The notes beneath the pieces are model-generated. The model did no database searches, was not told the DNA's origin, and worked only from the letters and a program-made list of their open reading frames with translations. This document shows positions 28,183 through 36,761 of a stretch of 64,000 bases of DNA, one piece after another. The stretch's first letter is position 1. Each line of letters opens with the position of its first letter. This stretch comes from DASRHK01 sp963776465 (GTDB taxonomy: Bacteria; Pseudomonadota; Gammaproteobacteria; Nevskiales; Nevskiaceae). The DNA is taken from NCBI GenBank assembly GCA_963776465.1, contig CAVZMV010000002.1, positions 2,728,001-2,792,000 on the forward strand, in the 5' to 3' direction. The translations under genes and the position numbers were made by a program.

Positions 28183-29082
28183 CTAGATGACATCGGCGAA
28201 ACGCCGCTCCATGCGCAGGAAATAGTGCGTGCCGATGACCAGAAGGGCGGCGGCGCTGGCCGCAGAGATCAGCATCCCGTGCAGGTTCGCCGGGATGCCG
28301 AGGATCGCGTAGCGGAGAAGATCGACGACGCCCGTCATGGGATTGAGATAAACGATCTGTCGCCAGCTCTCGTCGACATACGTCACCGGGTAGATCACGG
28401 GCGTCACGAACAGCCACAGGTAGACCAGGAACGATTGGACGTGCTGGAAATCACGGTAGGTCACGACCAGTGCCGCCAGCAGGCTGCCGGCCCCGATGGC
28501 CGTTACGGCCGCGCCAAGGATGGCCACCGGCGCCCAGAACAGCGCCGGCGTCGGCAGCACGCCGAACCACGCCATCAGCACGAGCAGCAGGCCGAAGGAG
28601 ATCAGGCAGTCGAGCAGCGCGCTGCCGACGGCGGAGATCGGCAGGATCAGCCTTGGGAAGTACACCTTGCTGATCAGGTGCGAATGCCGCAGCACCGAGT
28701 TCATGGTCGCGCCGAGCGCCGACGAGAAGAAGATCCAGCCCAGCAGACCCGAGAACACGAAGATCGAGTACGGATGTCCGTCGGACTGGATCCTGGCCAG
28801 GCGACCGAATACCACCGAGAACACGATCATGGTGACCAGCGGCTGCAGCACCGCCCACGCTGCGCCAAGGACCGTCTGCTTGTAGCGCACCGCGATGTCC
28901 CGGCCTGCCAGCACCAGGAGCAGCTCGCGATAGCGTGCGATCTCGCGAATCTGATCGACCAGGCCGCGGGGCCGCGCGTCTAGGACAATTTCCTGTTCTG
29001 CGAGAACGTGCTGTTCCATAGCGGTCGTGGAGCGCAGCGACGGCGCGGCATCGGCCGCGGGGGTCACGTCAGGAGAAACCAC
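28183..29082 (-). CDS. wzm: Polysaccharide ABC exporter permease (Wzm)
   Basis: 299 residues with six membrane segments; ABC-2 type permease. RELLLVLAGRDIAVRYKQTVLG is interrupted here only by length limits: the R-Y-K-Q-T/S-x-L-G motif at about 65-72 and VVFGRLARI, followed by the C-terminal NPMTGVVDLLRYAILG, are typical of Wzm/TagG. Start is GTG 29082 (MVSPDVTPAA) or ATG 29019 (MEQHVLAEQ); the N-terminal 21 residues are not family-conserved. Forms the exporter with the adjacent Wzt. Confidence 0.9.
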   Translation of the reverse strand: MVSPDVTPAADAAPSLRSTTAMEQHVLAEQEIVLDARPRGLVDQIREIARYRELLLVLAGRDIAVRYKQTVLGAAWAVLQPLVTMIVFSVVFGRLARIQSDGHPYSIFVFSGLLGWIFFSSALGATMNSVLRHSHLISKVYFPRLILPISAVGSALLDCLISFGLLLVLMAWFGVLPTPALFWAPVAILGAAVTAIGAGSLLAALVVTYRDFQHVQSFLVYLWLFVTPVIYPVTYVDESWRQIVYLNPMTGVVDLLRYAILGIPANLHGMLISAASAAALLVIGTHYFLRMERRFADVI

Positions 29083-29141
29083 GCGAACGTCAGCTCGATC
29101 GCCCGGCGGGCGCTGGCTGAGGCCGGAGGCGGATCAGAACC

Positions 29142-29969
29142 TCAGGACGGACTGGCGGGCGGCTCGCGCGGAACGCGCCGCAGATCCCGATAGAGATCGT
29201 TGTCGAGCTCGTCGAACTCGAACTCGAGCTCGTCGCCGAAGCGCTCGAAGATGTCCGGGCACTTGGGCAGCACGACGGGCTTGGTCTTGCTGTCGGCGGC
29301 GAATGCGCAACCAGAGCCGACGCCGAACGTGACTTCTGCGCAGCCCCCGTCATTGCAAAGCTCGCCCGTGAGCTTCTCCATCTTCACGTAGGTGCCGTTC
29401 TGCGTGGGCGTCGGGTTCTTGGCGACGGTCCGAAGGAGCCTGGCCGGGCCAGCCGGCTGCAGCAGGTCGAACCCGCGCAGGGACGACTTGCGCAAGGTGT
29501 TCTTGCGCGTGGCGCAATCGTTGTTGCAATGGATCAGCTTGAAGTCGGTGCCGCGCACGCCCATGGTCGCCACGGGGGTCGCGACGCGATAGCTCGCGGC
29601 GTTGTCCTTGGCGATGAGGCCCGTGACGCTGCGCATACCGCCCTTGATCAGCGACAAGAACGAGCGCCCGAAGCCGCTGCCCTTGCCTGCCGGTGCAACG
29701 TATTCGTCAATGTGAAGTGTCGACCCGGTCGGCAGCAGGAACAGCGAGTCATCCTGCATCCACCACTGCACGATGCCGTCGCTGCCGGTCTTGATGGTGT
29801 CGCCCGACTGCAGCACGTAGCCCCTGCGGCCGGGTTCGCTCAAGCCAGCACGCTCGACGGTCACCAGGCCCTTGAGCCGGGTCACTCTGCCGCCGGCGGC
29901 GGTATCCGCGGCGCTGGCCACACAGGTGATGCCCAAAACGGCCAAAGCCGCAACTGCTGCCCCTCTCAT
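29142..29969 (-). CDS. FecR-domain periplasmic protein
   Basis: 275 residues. A signal peptide (AALAVLGITCVASA, cleavage near residue 21) is followed by a FecR-like domain: GRVTRLKGLVTVERAG, LQSGDTIKTGSDGIVQWWM, GGMRSVTGLIAK and SYRVATPVATMGVRGTDF. The C-terminal half has several cysteines (HCNNDCATRK, ELCNDGGCAEV, GSGCAF, KCPDIF), suggesting disulfides, and an acidic tail. AGGAG lies ahead of ATG 29969. FecR-domain proteins are common in EPS clusters but their role there is not established; no FecI/FecA partner is visible. Confidence 0.75.
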   Translation of the reverse strand: MRGAAVAALAVLGITCVASAADTAAGGRVTRLKGLVTVERAGLSEPGRRGYVLQSGDTIKTGSDGIVQWWMQDDSLFLLPTGSTLHIDEYVAPAGKGSGFGRSFLSLIKGGMRSVTGLIAKDNAASYRVATPVATMGVRGTDFKLIHCNNDCATRKNTLRKSSLRGFDLLQPAGPARLLRTVAKNPTPTQNGTYVKMEKLTGELCNDGGCAEVTFGVGSGCAFAADSKTKPVVLPKCPDIFERFGDELEFEFDELDNDLYRDLRRVPREPPASPS

Positions 29970-30011
29970 ATCCTGCTCCTGAAAAAGCGTCGCCCCTGCG
30001 TCAGCACTTTA

Positions 30012-31493
30012 TCACGTGGGCTGGGGGCTTGCCGCTTGCCCGCCGTCCTCGACCACCGTCATTTCCGCCTTGTTTCGCCTTGATTTATCGGAGCATGCCG
30101 CGATTGTGCCCAGCAAGACGACGAAGCTGCCCGCGATGGCTGGAATCTGGAAGTTGAACTCCGCCAGCGCGTGTAATCCCAGCGCAAGCATGGCCATGAG
30201 CACGGCAAACGCGGCCGCGACCTTGAGGCGGTTGCGGCGCCTGAACGCGACCCGAAACGCATGCATCGCGTGCCAGAGCAGCAGACCGCCCAGTAGTACC
30301 GTACCGATCAGCCCAGTCTCGATGAAGAATTCGACGTAGTCGTTGTGCGCGTGATTCATGTAGTCCGTCATTGCCTCGCTGCGCCACGGCTCGTAGGCCA
30401 TCGAGAAGGTGCCAAGGCCGGATCCCGTCAGCGCATAGGCCTCGACGACGGGGCCGATCTCCGAGAGGAGCTTGATGCGACCTTCCCGCTCCAGTCGCGT
30501 CGTGTCGATACGCTCGATGACGCGCTCCAGTCCGAAGCGCTCGCCGATGAGAAGCATGTCGACCGCCAGGACGCTGGCGAACAGCAGCAGGGCCTTCAGG
30601 AACATCGTCCGCTCGCGCAGCAGAACGTAACCGATGCCACCGATGCTGACGGCGGCGAAGAACGCCAGATTGCCCATGCGCGAGCGGGACAGCACCAGGG
30701 CAAGCGCGATGAGGATCAGCGCGGCACGTGCCCGCACCTTGGCGCTGAGCGCGAGCTCGAGCAGTCCTCCCGCCAGATTCCGCAAGCTCCAGCGGCGGCC
30801 TTTGCCGCCCAGATCCGCCAGCACCAGCGATATGCCCGCTGCCGCCGCAATCTCCAGGTAGCCGGCAAAATGGTTCTGGTTGACGAACGTGCCGGTGGCC
30901 GATTCCAGGTAGAACTCTTTCTTGCGCAGCCACCCGAAGTCGGCTCCCGACATCAGCATCAAGCTTCCGTACGACGCCTGGATCAGACCCGACACCAGCA
31001 ACGTCGTCAGCACCAGGCGCAAGCGCCGGTCGCTGCGCACGAGCAGCATGGCCAGCAGGTACAGGCCGAAATAAAGCCAGCTTTCAACCCATTTGGCCCA
31101 GGTGACGCCCGGGGCGATGCTTAGGCTGTACACCGGCGGCTGCCCTTGCAGCGATGCGATCGGCTGATGCATCTGCAACGACTGCGGCGACCATTTCGCG
31201 AGGTGCTCGGCGGACAACGGCATTGCCTGCACGGCAATCCAGGCGAGCCAGAGCGCCCACAGGATGAGTGGCGCTACGGCAACCCGCTCCTTGCGCGGCA
31301 AGGTCACGGCCCCGGCCATGGCCATCAGGCACCACGCCGCCAGCAGGCCGAACGTGATCAGCCCCGCGGCCGAGATGGCCCAGCCTGAATGGCTGCCCCA
31401 GGGCAATGGCAGCCATACCAGCAGCAACAGCAAGCCGACGAAGACCGGCCGGTCTGCGGGGCGCGGTGGATTAGCGTCCGTCTGTGCCGTCAT
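30012..31493 (-). CDS. O-antigen ligase/polymerase family membrane protein (Wzy_C)
   Basis: 493 residues with about 12 membrane segments. The Wzy_C signature is present: GTFVNQNHFAGYLE, LSRSRMGNLAFF (the S-R-x-x-x arginine), TGSGLGTFSMAYEPW and HAHNDYVEFFIETG with the conserved H-x-x-x-x loop. Such proteins are O-antigen ligases (WaaL) or polymerases; sequence alone does not decide. Since a separate Wzy-like gene exists at 11.3 kb, ligase is slightly favoured. Its 5' end overlaps the TPR-like gene by 23 bases, so the two are coupled. Confidence 0.75.
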   Translation of the reverse strand: MTAQTDANPPRPADRPVFVGLLLLLVWLPLPWGSHSGWAISAAGLITFGLLAAWCLMAMAGAVTLPRKERVAVAPLILWALWLAWIAVQAMPLSAEHLAKWSPQSLQMHQPIASLQGQPPVYSLSIAPGVTWAKWVESWLYFGLYLLAMLLVRSDRRLRLVLTTLLVSGLIQASYGSLMLMSGADFGWLRKKEFYLESATGTFVNQNHFAGYLEIAAAAGISLVLADLGGKGRRWSLRNLAGGLLELALSAKVRARAALILIALALVLSRSRMGNLAFFAAVSIGGIGYVLLRERTMFLKALLLFASVLAVDMLLIGERFGLERVIERIDTTRLEREGRIKLLSEIGPVVEAYALTGSGLGTFSMAYEPWRSEAMTDYMNHAHNDYVEFFIETGLIGTVLLGGLLLWHAMHAFRVAFRRRNRLKVAAAFAVLMAMLALGLHALAEFNFQIPAIAGSFVVLLGTIAACSDKSRRNKAEMTVVEDGGQAASPQPT

Positions 31494-32193
31494 CTTTAGG
31501 CGGAATCAAACCCAGACTTGCGCACTGGTCGGCAGCTGCTCCCTTGGCGCCAGGACGCAGGCTGTCGCAGAGTCCGCGGGCGACCACAACGGCGGTGCAC
31601 CATCGGCCCCACCCCAGCTCGACCCCGACGTAGCCGCAAAATGCGGCTTCGCGGCGCGCCCGAAGGACGTGCCAGAGGAACTCGCCGGGAGACGTCCGCA
31701 GCGCGTACGTCATGTTCCGCGCCCAGATCGCGCGATCTGCCTCGCCACCCTGGCCCCAATGGTTGACGCCCATGCGGGCGCCCATCATCTGCACCGGGCC
31801 GGCGTTGTGCGACAGCACCGATGCGCGCTCGAGCGCCAGCGTGTACTCCGAGTCGATGCGATGCGCCCGGGCCAATGCCTGCGCGTACTCGAGCCACAGA
31901 TATCCGCTGCCTGGGTTGGAGCGCAGCACATGGCGATACTGCGCCCGCATCGAATGCACGTCGCCACGCACTCCGAGCGTCCAGGCAAGGTCCGTGCGGA
32001 ATCCGACCCGCCAGGGCTGCAGATTGACCGCGTGCCCTGCAGTGCTGATGACCGCCACGTTGGATTGGCCCCGGGCCCGCTGCTCGGCGGACAAGCGGCC
32101 GTACAGATCGCCGGCCAACGCGGCGGCGAACAGCAGTGTGAACAGCAGAGAGATCGCGAACAGACCGGCCGAGAGCCAGCGCGTCTTTGCCAC
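31471..32193 (-). CDS. TPR-like membrane-anchored protein, partner of the ligase/polymerase
   Basis: 240 residues. The N-terminal hydrophobic anchor LFAISLLFTLLFAAALAG is followed by a helical domain with weak TPR periodicity (YRHVLRSNPGSGYLWLEYAQALARAH, given here in part: SNPGSGYLWLEYAQALARA) and Trp-rich stretches. I do not recognise a named family; small TPR proteins next to Wzy_C genes are common in EPS loci. Ends inside the ligase gene (23-base overlap) and starts 32 bases after wzc. Role in polymer assembly is inferred from context. Confidence 0.55.
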   Translation of the reverse strand: MAKTRWLSAGLFAISLLFTLLFAAALAGDLYGRLSAEQRARGQSNVAVISTAGHAVNLQPWRVGFRTDLAWTLGVRGDVHSMRAQYRHVLRSNPGSGYLWLEYAQALARAHRIDSEYTLALERASVLSHNAGPVQMMGARMGVNHWGQGGEADRAIWARNMTYALRTSPGEFLWHVLRARREAAFCGYVGVELGWGRWCTAVVVARGLCDSLRPGAKGAAADQCASLGLIPPKDDGTDGR

Positions 32194-32225
32194 GGTCAGC
32201 TCACCGGAAGGGACACGCCGCTTCG

Positions 32226-34430
32226 CTAGTTACCGTAGTAACTGTGGGTGTAGTAGCCGTGGTAGTAGCCGGCGCCCGCCTTCTTCAGGTCGACCTGGTT
32301 GACGATGTTTCCGAGCACCGGCGCGCCTACGTTGCGCAGGAGCTTGAAGGAATTGCGGATGACCCGGCGTGAGGCGCCGCCGGACTTGACGACGAACAGC
32401 ACGCCGTCCACGTGCTGCGAGAGCTGCAGGGCATCTGACGCCGCCTGACAGGGCGGCGAGTCGAAGATGATCCGGTAGAACCGCCGCGACAGTTCCTCCA
32501 TCAGGCTCTTGAACGCCAGCGAGGCGAGGACCTCCGCCGGATTGGGCACGTGCTTGCCTGACGGAAGCAGGTATATCCCGCTCGCCTGGTGCAGGTACAG
32601 ACACTCCTCGAGGCGGGCCTGGCCGGCCAGCAGCTCGGTGAGCCCCGGGGATCCTTCCGGCGCGCCCAGACGCTGGCTTAGCGAAGGCCGACGCAGATCC
32701 GCATCCACCAGCAGCACCTGCTCGACGGCGGCAAAGGACTCCGCAAGCGCGCTCGCCAGCGATGTCTTGCCCTCTGCCGGGACTGACGAGGTCACCAGCA
32801 GGCGGTGATATTTCTTGTCCACATCGGCGAGCTGCAGCGCGGTGCGGATGCTGCGGATGCCCTCGGAGAAAGGGGTCTGCGGCTTGGTGAGGAACAGCGT
32901 GGCCAATCCACGCGCATCTTCCTTGTCGACCTTGGTGATCACGCCGACGACCGGGACCTGGGTAAGAGCCTCCAGGTCCTCGGGCGAGCGGACTTCCTCG
33001 CTCAGGAGATGACGCAGCACCGCGAGCACCAGTCCGAGCATCAAGCCCACGCCGGCGGCGATCATCGTCATCCGCCCCACCTTGGGCTCCGCCGGGATGC
33101 GCGGCAGCATGGCCGTGTCGATCACGCGCGCGGTCAGGTTCTCGTAATTGTTGACGCTGTCGGTTTCCTTGAATCGCGTCAGGAACATGTTGTAGATCTC
33201 GCGATTGGTTGCGACCTCGCGCTCGAGCTGTCCCATCTCGTACTGCTTCTTGTCCAGCTTCTCGATGGCTTCCCGCGAGCCGGCGACGATCGAGCCCAGT
33301 GCGCGCTCGTTGGCGGAGGCGATCTCGTATTCGGAAGCTACGCCCTGCGCAGCGACCTTCAGCGCGTCGTAGTAGGAGTTCTGCGCTGCCTCGAAGCGTG
33401 CCTTGACCGCAGCCATGGACGGATGCTTCTCGCCGTAGCGCTCCCGCACGGTCTTGAGCGCGTTCTCCGCCTCCTGATAGCCGCGGCTGGCGCCGGTGAC
33501 GCGCACATCCTGCAGCAACACCGGGATCTGCAGCAGCTTGAGCGCGTCATCCCCCGCTTCACGCACGCGCGCATACGCGCTCGCGAGCTCGGTCTTCCGG
33601 CGCTGCGCATCGCGCAGCCGCTTGGTGGTGTCGAGCAGCTCGTCCTCGTTGAGCGTACGCGAGCCGTTGACGTTGACCAGCTTTTCCTGCTCGCGGAACT
33701 CCTGCAGCGATTTTTCGGACCGCTCCAGCTGTGTCCGGATGTCGCCGAGCTTCTGCGTCAGCCACTCGCTGGTCCGGCGGGTGACGTCGAGCCGGGCCTG
33801 CAGCGCGCCGTCGATGAACTGGTCCGCGAGCGTGTTCGCAACCTTCTGCGACAGCGCCGGGCTGCGTGACTTGAAGCCGACCTTGACCAGCTGCGTGCCG
33901 CGGACCGGCACGACTTTCAGGCGCTGCAGGAATCCCACGATCACACTGTCCCGCTTCAGGACCTTGGCTTCCTCGGTGGGCAGCGGCGGCCCCTCCGACC
34001 TGTCGATGAAGGGCAGCCAGCTTCGCCAGTTCATCGCTTTGGCGATGATCGACGGCTCCTCGGGACGGAACTCGGGGTGGTTGATCAGATCGAGCTTGTC
34101 GACGACCTTCCCCGCCAGGTCGCGCGATTTCAGGATCTCGTACTGCGTGCCGAAGTACTCCTCGCTCCTGAACTCGGACTCGTAGACGCCCTTGACCGGG
34201 ATCGGGTTCGGGATCCGCGTTTCGATCAGCAGCGTGGTGACCGCGATGAACTGCTTGTCCTGCGAGTACCCGTAGAAGGCAGTGCCGAGCATGGACAGGA
34301 TGCCTATGCCGAGGATGCTCCACTTGTAGCGGTTGAGCGTCCTGAACAGCTCCGCCAGGTCGAGCAGGTCGCCTTCAGCAGCGGCCTCCGTACCAGGGGC
34401 TTGGGTCACGGTGGGTAGACTCGGAGTCAT
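32226..34430 (-). CDS. wzc: Polysaccharide co-polymerase / tyrosine autokinase (Wzc)
   Basis: 734 residues. Two membrane segments (about 39-55 and 452-475) bracket a periplasmic Wzz domain with coiled coil (about 220-420). The cytoplasmic BY-kinase domain has Walker A SSVPAEGKTS (548-557), Walker A' LLVDADLRRP (573-582) and FDSPP (656-660). The C-terminus GYYHGYYTHSYYGN is the tyrosine cluster that is autophosphorylated in this family. It controls chain length and export together with Wza. Located directly after wza (43 bases). Confidence 0.93.
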   Translation of the reverse strand: MTPSLPTVTQAPGTEAAAEGDLLDLAELFRTLNRYKWSILGIGILSMLGTAFYGYSQDKQFIAVTTLLIETRIPNPIPVKGVYESEFRSEEYFGTQYEILKSRDLAGKVVDKLDLINHPEFRPEEPSIIAKAMNWRSWLPFIDRSEGPPLPTEEAKVLKRDSVIVGFLQRLKVVPVRGTQLVKVGFKSRSPALSQKVANTLADQFIDGALQARLDVTRRTSEWLTQKLGDIRTQLERSEKSLQEFREQEKLVNVNGSRTLNEDELLDTTKRLRDAQRRKTELASAYARVREAGDDALKLLQIPVLLQDVRVTGASRGYQEAENALKTVRERYGEKHPSMAAVKARFEAAQNSYYDALKVAAQGVASEYEIASANERALGSIVAGSREAIEKLDKKQYEMGQLEREVATNREIYNMFLTRFKETDSVNNYENLTARVIDTAMLPRIPAEPKVGRMTMIAAGVGLMLGLVLAVLRHLLSEEVRSPEDLEALTQVPVVGVITKVDKEDARGLATLFLTKPQTPFSEGIRSIRTALQLADVDKKYHRLLVTSSVPAEGKTSLASALAESFAAVEQVLLVDADLRRPSLSQRLGAPEGSPGLTELLAGQARLEECLYLHQASGIYLLPSGKHVPNPAEVLASLAFKSLMEELSRRFYRIIFDSPPCQAASDALQLSQHVDGVLFVVKSGGASRRVIRNSFKLLRNVGAPVLGNIVNQVDLKKAGAGYYHGYYTHSYYGN

Positions 34431-34473
34431 ATCAAAATCGAACCTGAACGGCCTGGAATCGACGGCCGGCGTA

Positions 34474-35256
34474 TCAGAACAGCCGCTCCTCGACGATGAT
34501 CGTGTCGCCGGGGCGCACCGGGCTGTCCAAGTCTACCTTTTCCTTCTGATCCTCGGTCATCCCGGCATGCTGGATGTAGACCTTCTTTGACGATCCGTAC
34601 TCGCTGATGCCGCCTGCAGTCGCCAGCGCTTTCTCGACCGTCAGGCCGGGGTTGAACGGGAAGCTTCCGACCCTGCGCACGCTGCCCATGATGAAGATCG
34701 GCCGGAAGTGATGGATGCTGACGCGCACGCTGGGCTGCACCAGGTAGCCCCGCTTGAGTTCTTCCACCATGCGCTCCTCCAGCTCGCGCACGGTCATCCC
34801 TGCCGCAGGGATGTGTCCCAGCAACGGGTAATTGATCATCCCGGAGGCATCGATGCCGGCGTTGACCGTGAGCTCCGGCTCGTTGAAGACGTCGACGTGG
34901 ACCCCGTCGCCGGGAGCCAGGCGATAGATCCTGGGATCCAGGTCGGGCTGCGTTGCCAGTGACTTGTCGAGAACGGGCACGCCAGGCGGGACATCTTGCG
35001 GCGGCTCTGGTGAAGGCGCGACCCTCGTCCCTGCGTTGAGCACCGGCGGCGACACCGCGGCAGATCCGCCGGTGACAGGCGGCGCGCTCCGCGCAGCCGG
35101 TGCCGCGGTGGACTTGCCGCTCGGCGCACGGGTGCCTTTGCCTTGCGCCGTACTGGAGCGCTGAGAGGACAACGGGCTCTTGGAATGCCGCTTCTGCGGC
35201 GCGCCGCAGCCTGCGGCCAATACCGCCACCAACACCAGGCCAACTGCGATTCGCAT
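34474..35256 (-). CDS. wza: Outer-membrane polysaccharide export lipoprotein (Wza)
   Basis: 260 residues. Lipoprotein signal with lipobox LAAGC (Cys17). Residues 20-90 form a Ser/Ala/Pro-rich linker. The Poly_export domain starts at YRLAPGDGVHVDVFNEPEL, followed by GMINYPLLGHIPAAGMT and an SLBB-type beta-grasp region (IMGSVRRVGSFPFNPGLT, given in part). It forms the outer-membrane portal working with Wzc. Start ATG 35256 lies 26 bases after the barrel gene. Somewhat shorter than E. coli Wza, with a single clear SLBB domain and no obvious C-terminal barrel helix. Confidence 0.9.
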   Translation of the reverse strand: MRIAVGLVLVAVLAAGCGAPQKRHSKSPLSSQRSSTAQGKGTRAPSGKSTAAPAARSAPPVTGGSAAVSPPVLNAGTRVAPSPEPPQDVPPGVPVLDKSLATQPDLDPRIYRLAPGDGVHVDVFNEPELTVNAGIDASGMINYPLLGHIPAAGMTVRELEERMVEELKRGYLVQPSVRVSIHHFRPIFIMGSVRRVGSFPFNPGLTVEKALATAGGISEYGSSKKVYIQHAGMTEDQKEKVDLDSPVRPGDTIIVEERLF

Positions 35257-35282
35257 CCGCTGATCCGGAACCAGGCGTGCGG

Positions 35283-36668
35283 TCAGTAGAACGCCCGCAA
35301 GCCTACGTAAAGCACGCTCCGGTCGTACTCGAACGCTCCATTGTTAGAGGTGCGATCGTCCAGGTCGTAGCCGGCGTAGACGGACACTTTCGGCAGCAGC
35401 CGGTAGTCGGCCCGCAGGTTGAGGAACAGGGTTTCGTCATGCCGCGCCAGGCCGACGAAATCCGCGTACGAGTAGCCGGTCGTGACTTGCGTCGTCAGCC
35501 GGGGGAACCACTCCTGCTTCCAGCTCAAGCGGACATAGCTCACATCGATGAAGGACGCCACGTTGTAGCTCTCTACGCTCTGGCGCCCCGTCTGCAGCTG
35601 CAGCGACGTGCGCTTGACGGGGGACCAGTCCACCCCGACGACCCAGTCCAGCTTGGTGTGGTTGTGCAGCTGGTTGGACTCGAAATGCCGGGTGAAGTAG
35701 CCGATGCGGAAATCGCCGGTGGTCTTGGCGGTGGCGATCCAGCGGATACCGGCGCGGGCGCGATATTCCTGCGCGTCGCGCGACGGGATGCCGGGGAAGT
35801 CCCTGGCGAAGTTGACGTGCGAGGTGACCAGGTTCAGCTGGAAATGGGTCTTGGGACTGTAGTGATACAGGCCGGTGGTCTCGAACGTCTCGATGTCGTT
35901 GTCGAGGAATCGGGTGCCGAACCCGCCGCCGGGCAGGTTGCGGTTGGTGTGGTACACCTTCTGGTAGACGCTGGCCTTGTTCTCCACGGAGAATGAGGAG
36001 CGCGGCTGGCCGAGGCGATACTCCAGCGTGTACTTCTCGTCGACCCAGCGATCCAGCGTGCGGCTGACCTCGCCGTTGTTCTCGGTGCGGATCAGGCCGA
36101 ACGGGTCATGACCGCTGCGCAGCGCGATGTCGTAGCCGAGCCGGTGCGCGGGGGCGACCTTCCAGGTTGCGCCGGTCTGCGCGAACAGATCCCGATAGTC
36201 GTCATCCGAGCCGCCAACGCTGAAGAAAGCGATGTTGGCGCCCACCGAAGTGTTGGAGCGGAACCGAGGTGAGGCGCTGCCGTAGGTGACGTTCGGATTG
36301 ATGAACCAGCCCACCACGCTTTCCTGATCGGTGGCGCTGTAGAAGAAGTTGTCCACCCAGTTGGCCATCACGTCGACGCTCGCGTGCAGGCGCGTGCCTG
36401 GGGCGATCTCGCTGCGATCGCGCAGCTCGACGTCTTCGGGGGCTTGCTCCTCGTCCGACGTGGAAGCGCTGTCGGCCTGGCCGTCATCGGCGCTCGCTTC
36501 CGACGACGGCTCCGCCGTCGTCGAGCCGCTCGCGGCGGATTCGGCCGACGCATCCCCGCCGGCGTCCTGCGCGAGGAGCGGTGAGGTCCAGACGATGGCG
36601 GCAAACGCCGCGGCCGCGACCATCGATCTGGACTTGGCGGCGATGCCTTGCAAGAACTCCCCGTTCAT
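35283..36668 (-). CDS. Outer-membrane beta-barrel protein of EPS operons (EpsL-like)
   Basis: About 461 residues from ATG 36668 (MNGEFLQGIA); an upstream ATG at 36701 would add 11 residues. A signal peptide (MVAAAAFAAIVWTSPLLAQ) is followed by an acidic low-complexity stretch (Ser/Ala/Glu/Asp-rich, about 35-75) and then amphipathic beta strands to a C-terminal aromatic residue (VLYVGLRAFY), as in outer-membrane barrels. Members of this group occur beside Wza in exopolysaccharide operons and may help secretion or anchor the polymer; the exact function is not established. A sigma-70-like promoter precedes it. Confidence 0.7.
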   Translation of the reverse strand: MNGEFLQGIAAKSRSMVAAAAFAAIVWTSPLLAQDAGGDASAESAASGSTTAEPSSEASADDGQADSASTSDEEQAPEDVELRDRSEIAPGTRLHASVDVMANWVDNFFYSATDQESVVGWFINPNVTYGSASPRFRSNTSVGANIAFFSVGGSDDDYRDLFAQTGATWKVAPAHRLGYDIALRSGHDPFGLIRTENNGEVSRTLDRWVDEKYTLEYRLGQPRSSFSVENKASVYQKVYHTNRNLPGGGFGTRFLDNDIETFETTGLYHYSPKTHFQLNLVTSHVNFARDFPGIPSRDAQEYRARAGIRWIATAKTTGDFRIGYFTRHFESNQLHNHTKLDWVVGVDWSPVKRTSLQLQTGRQSVESYNVASFIDVSYVRLSWKQEWFPRLTTQVTTGYSYADFVGLARHDETLFLNLRADYRLLPKVSVYAGYDLDDRTSNNGAFEYDRSVLYVGLRAFY

Positions 36669-36718
36669 ACCGTCCCTTTTCTCATGGAGGGTTGCCGACA
36701 AACCCGATGATCGGCGGG

Positions 36719-36746
36719 ATTATACCGATTCTTAATGACTTGCCAC
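36719..36746 (-). promoter_or_regulatory. Candidate sigma-70 promoter for the epsL-wza-wzc operon
   Basis: On the minus strand GTGGCA (36746-36741), a 16-base spacer and a perfect TATAAT (36724-36719) lie between the wcaJ-like gene and the barrel gene. A start near 36712 would give the downstream export genes their own transcript. Just upstream, CACGC/GCGTG arms form a small hairpin without a T tract after the wcaJ-like stop. Confidence 0.5.
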
Positions 36747-36761
36747 GCTTATCTCGCGTGC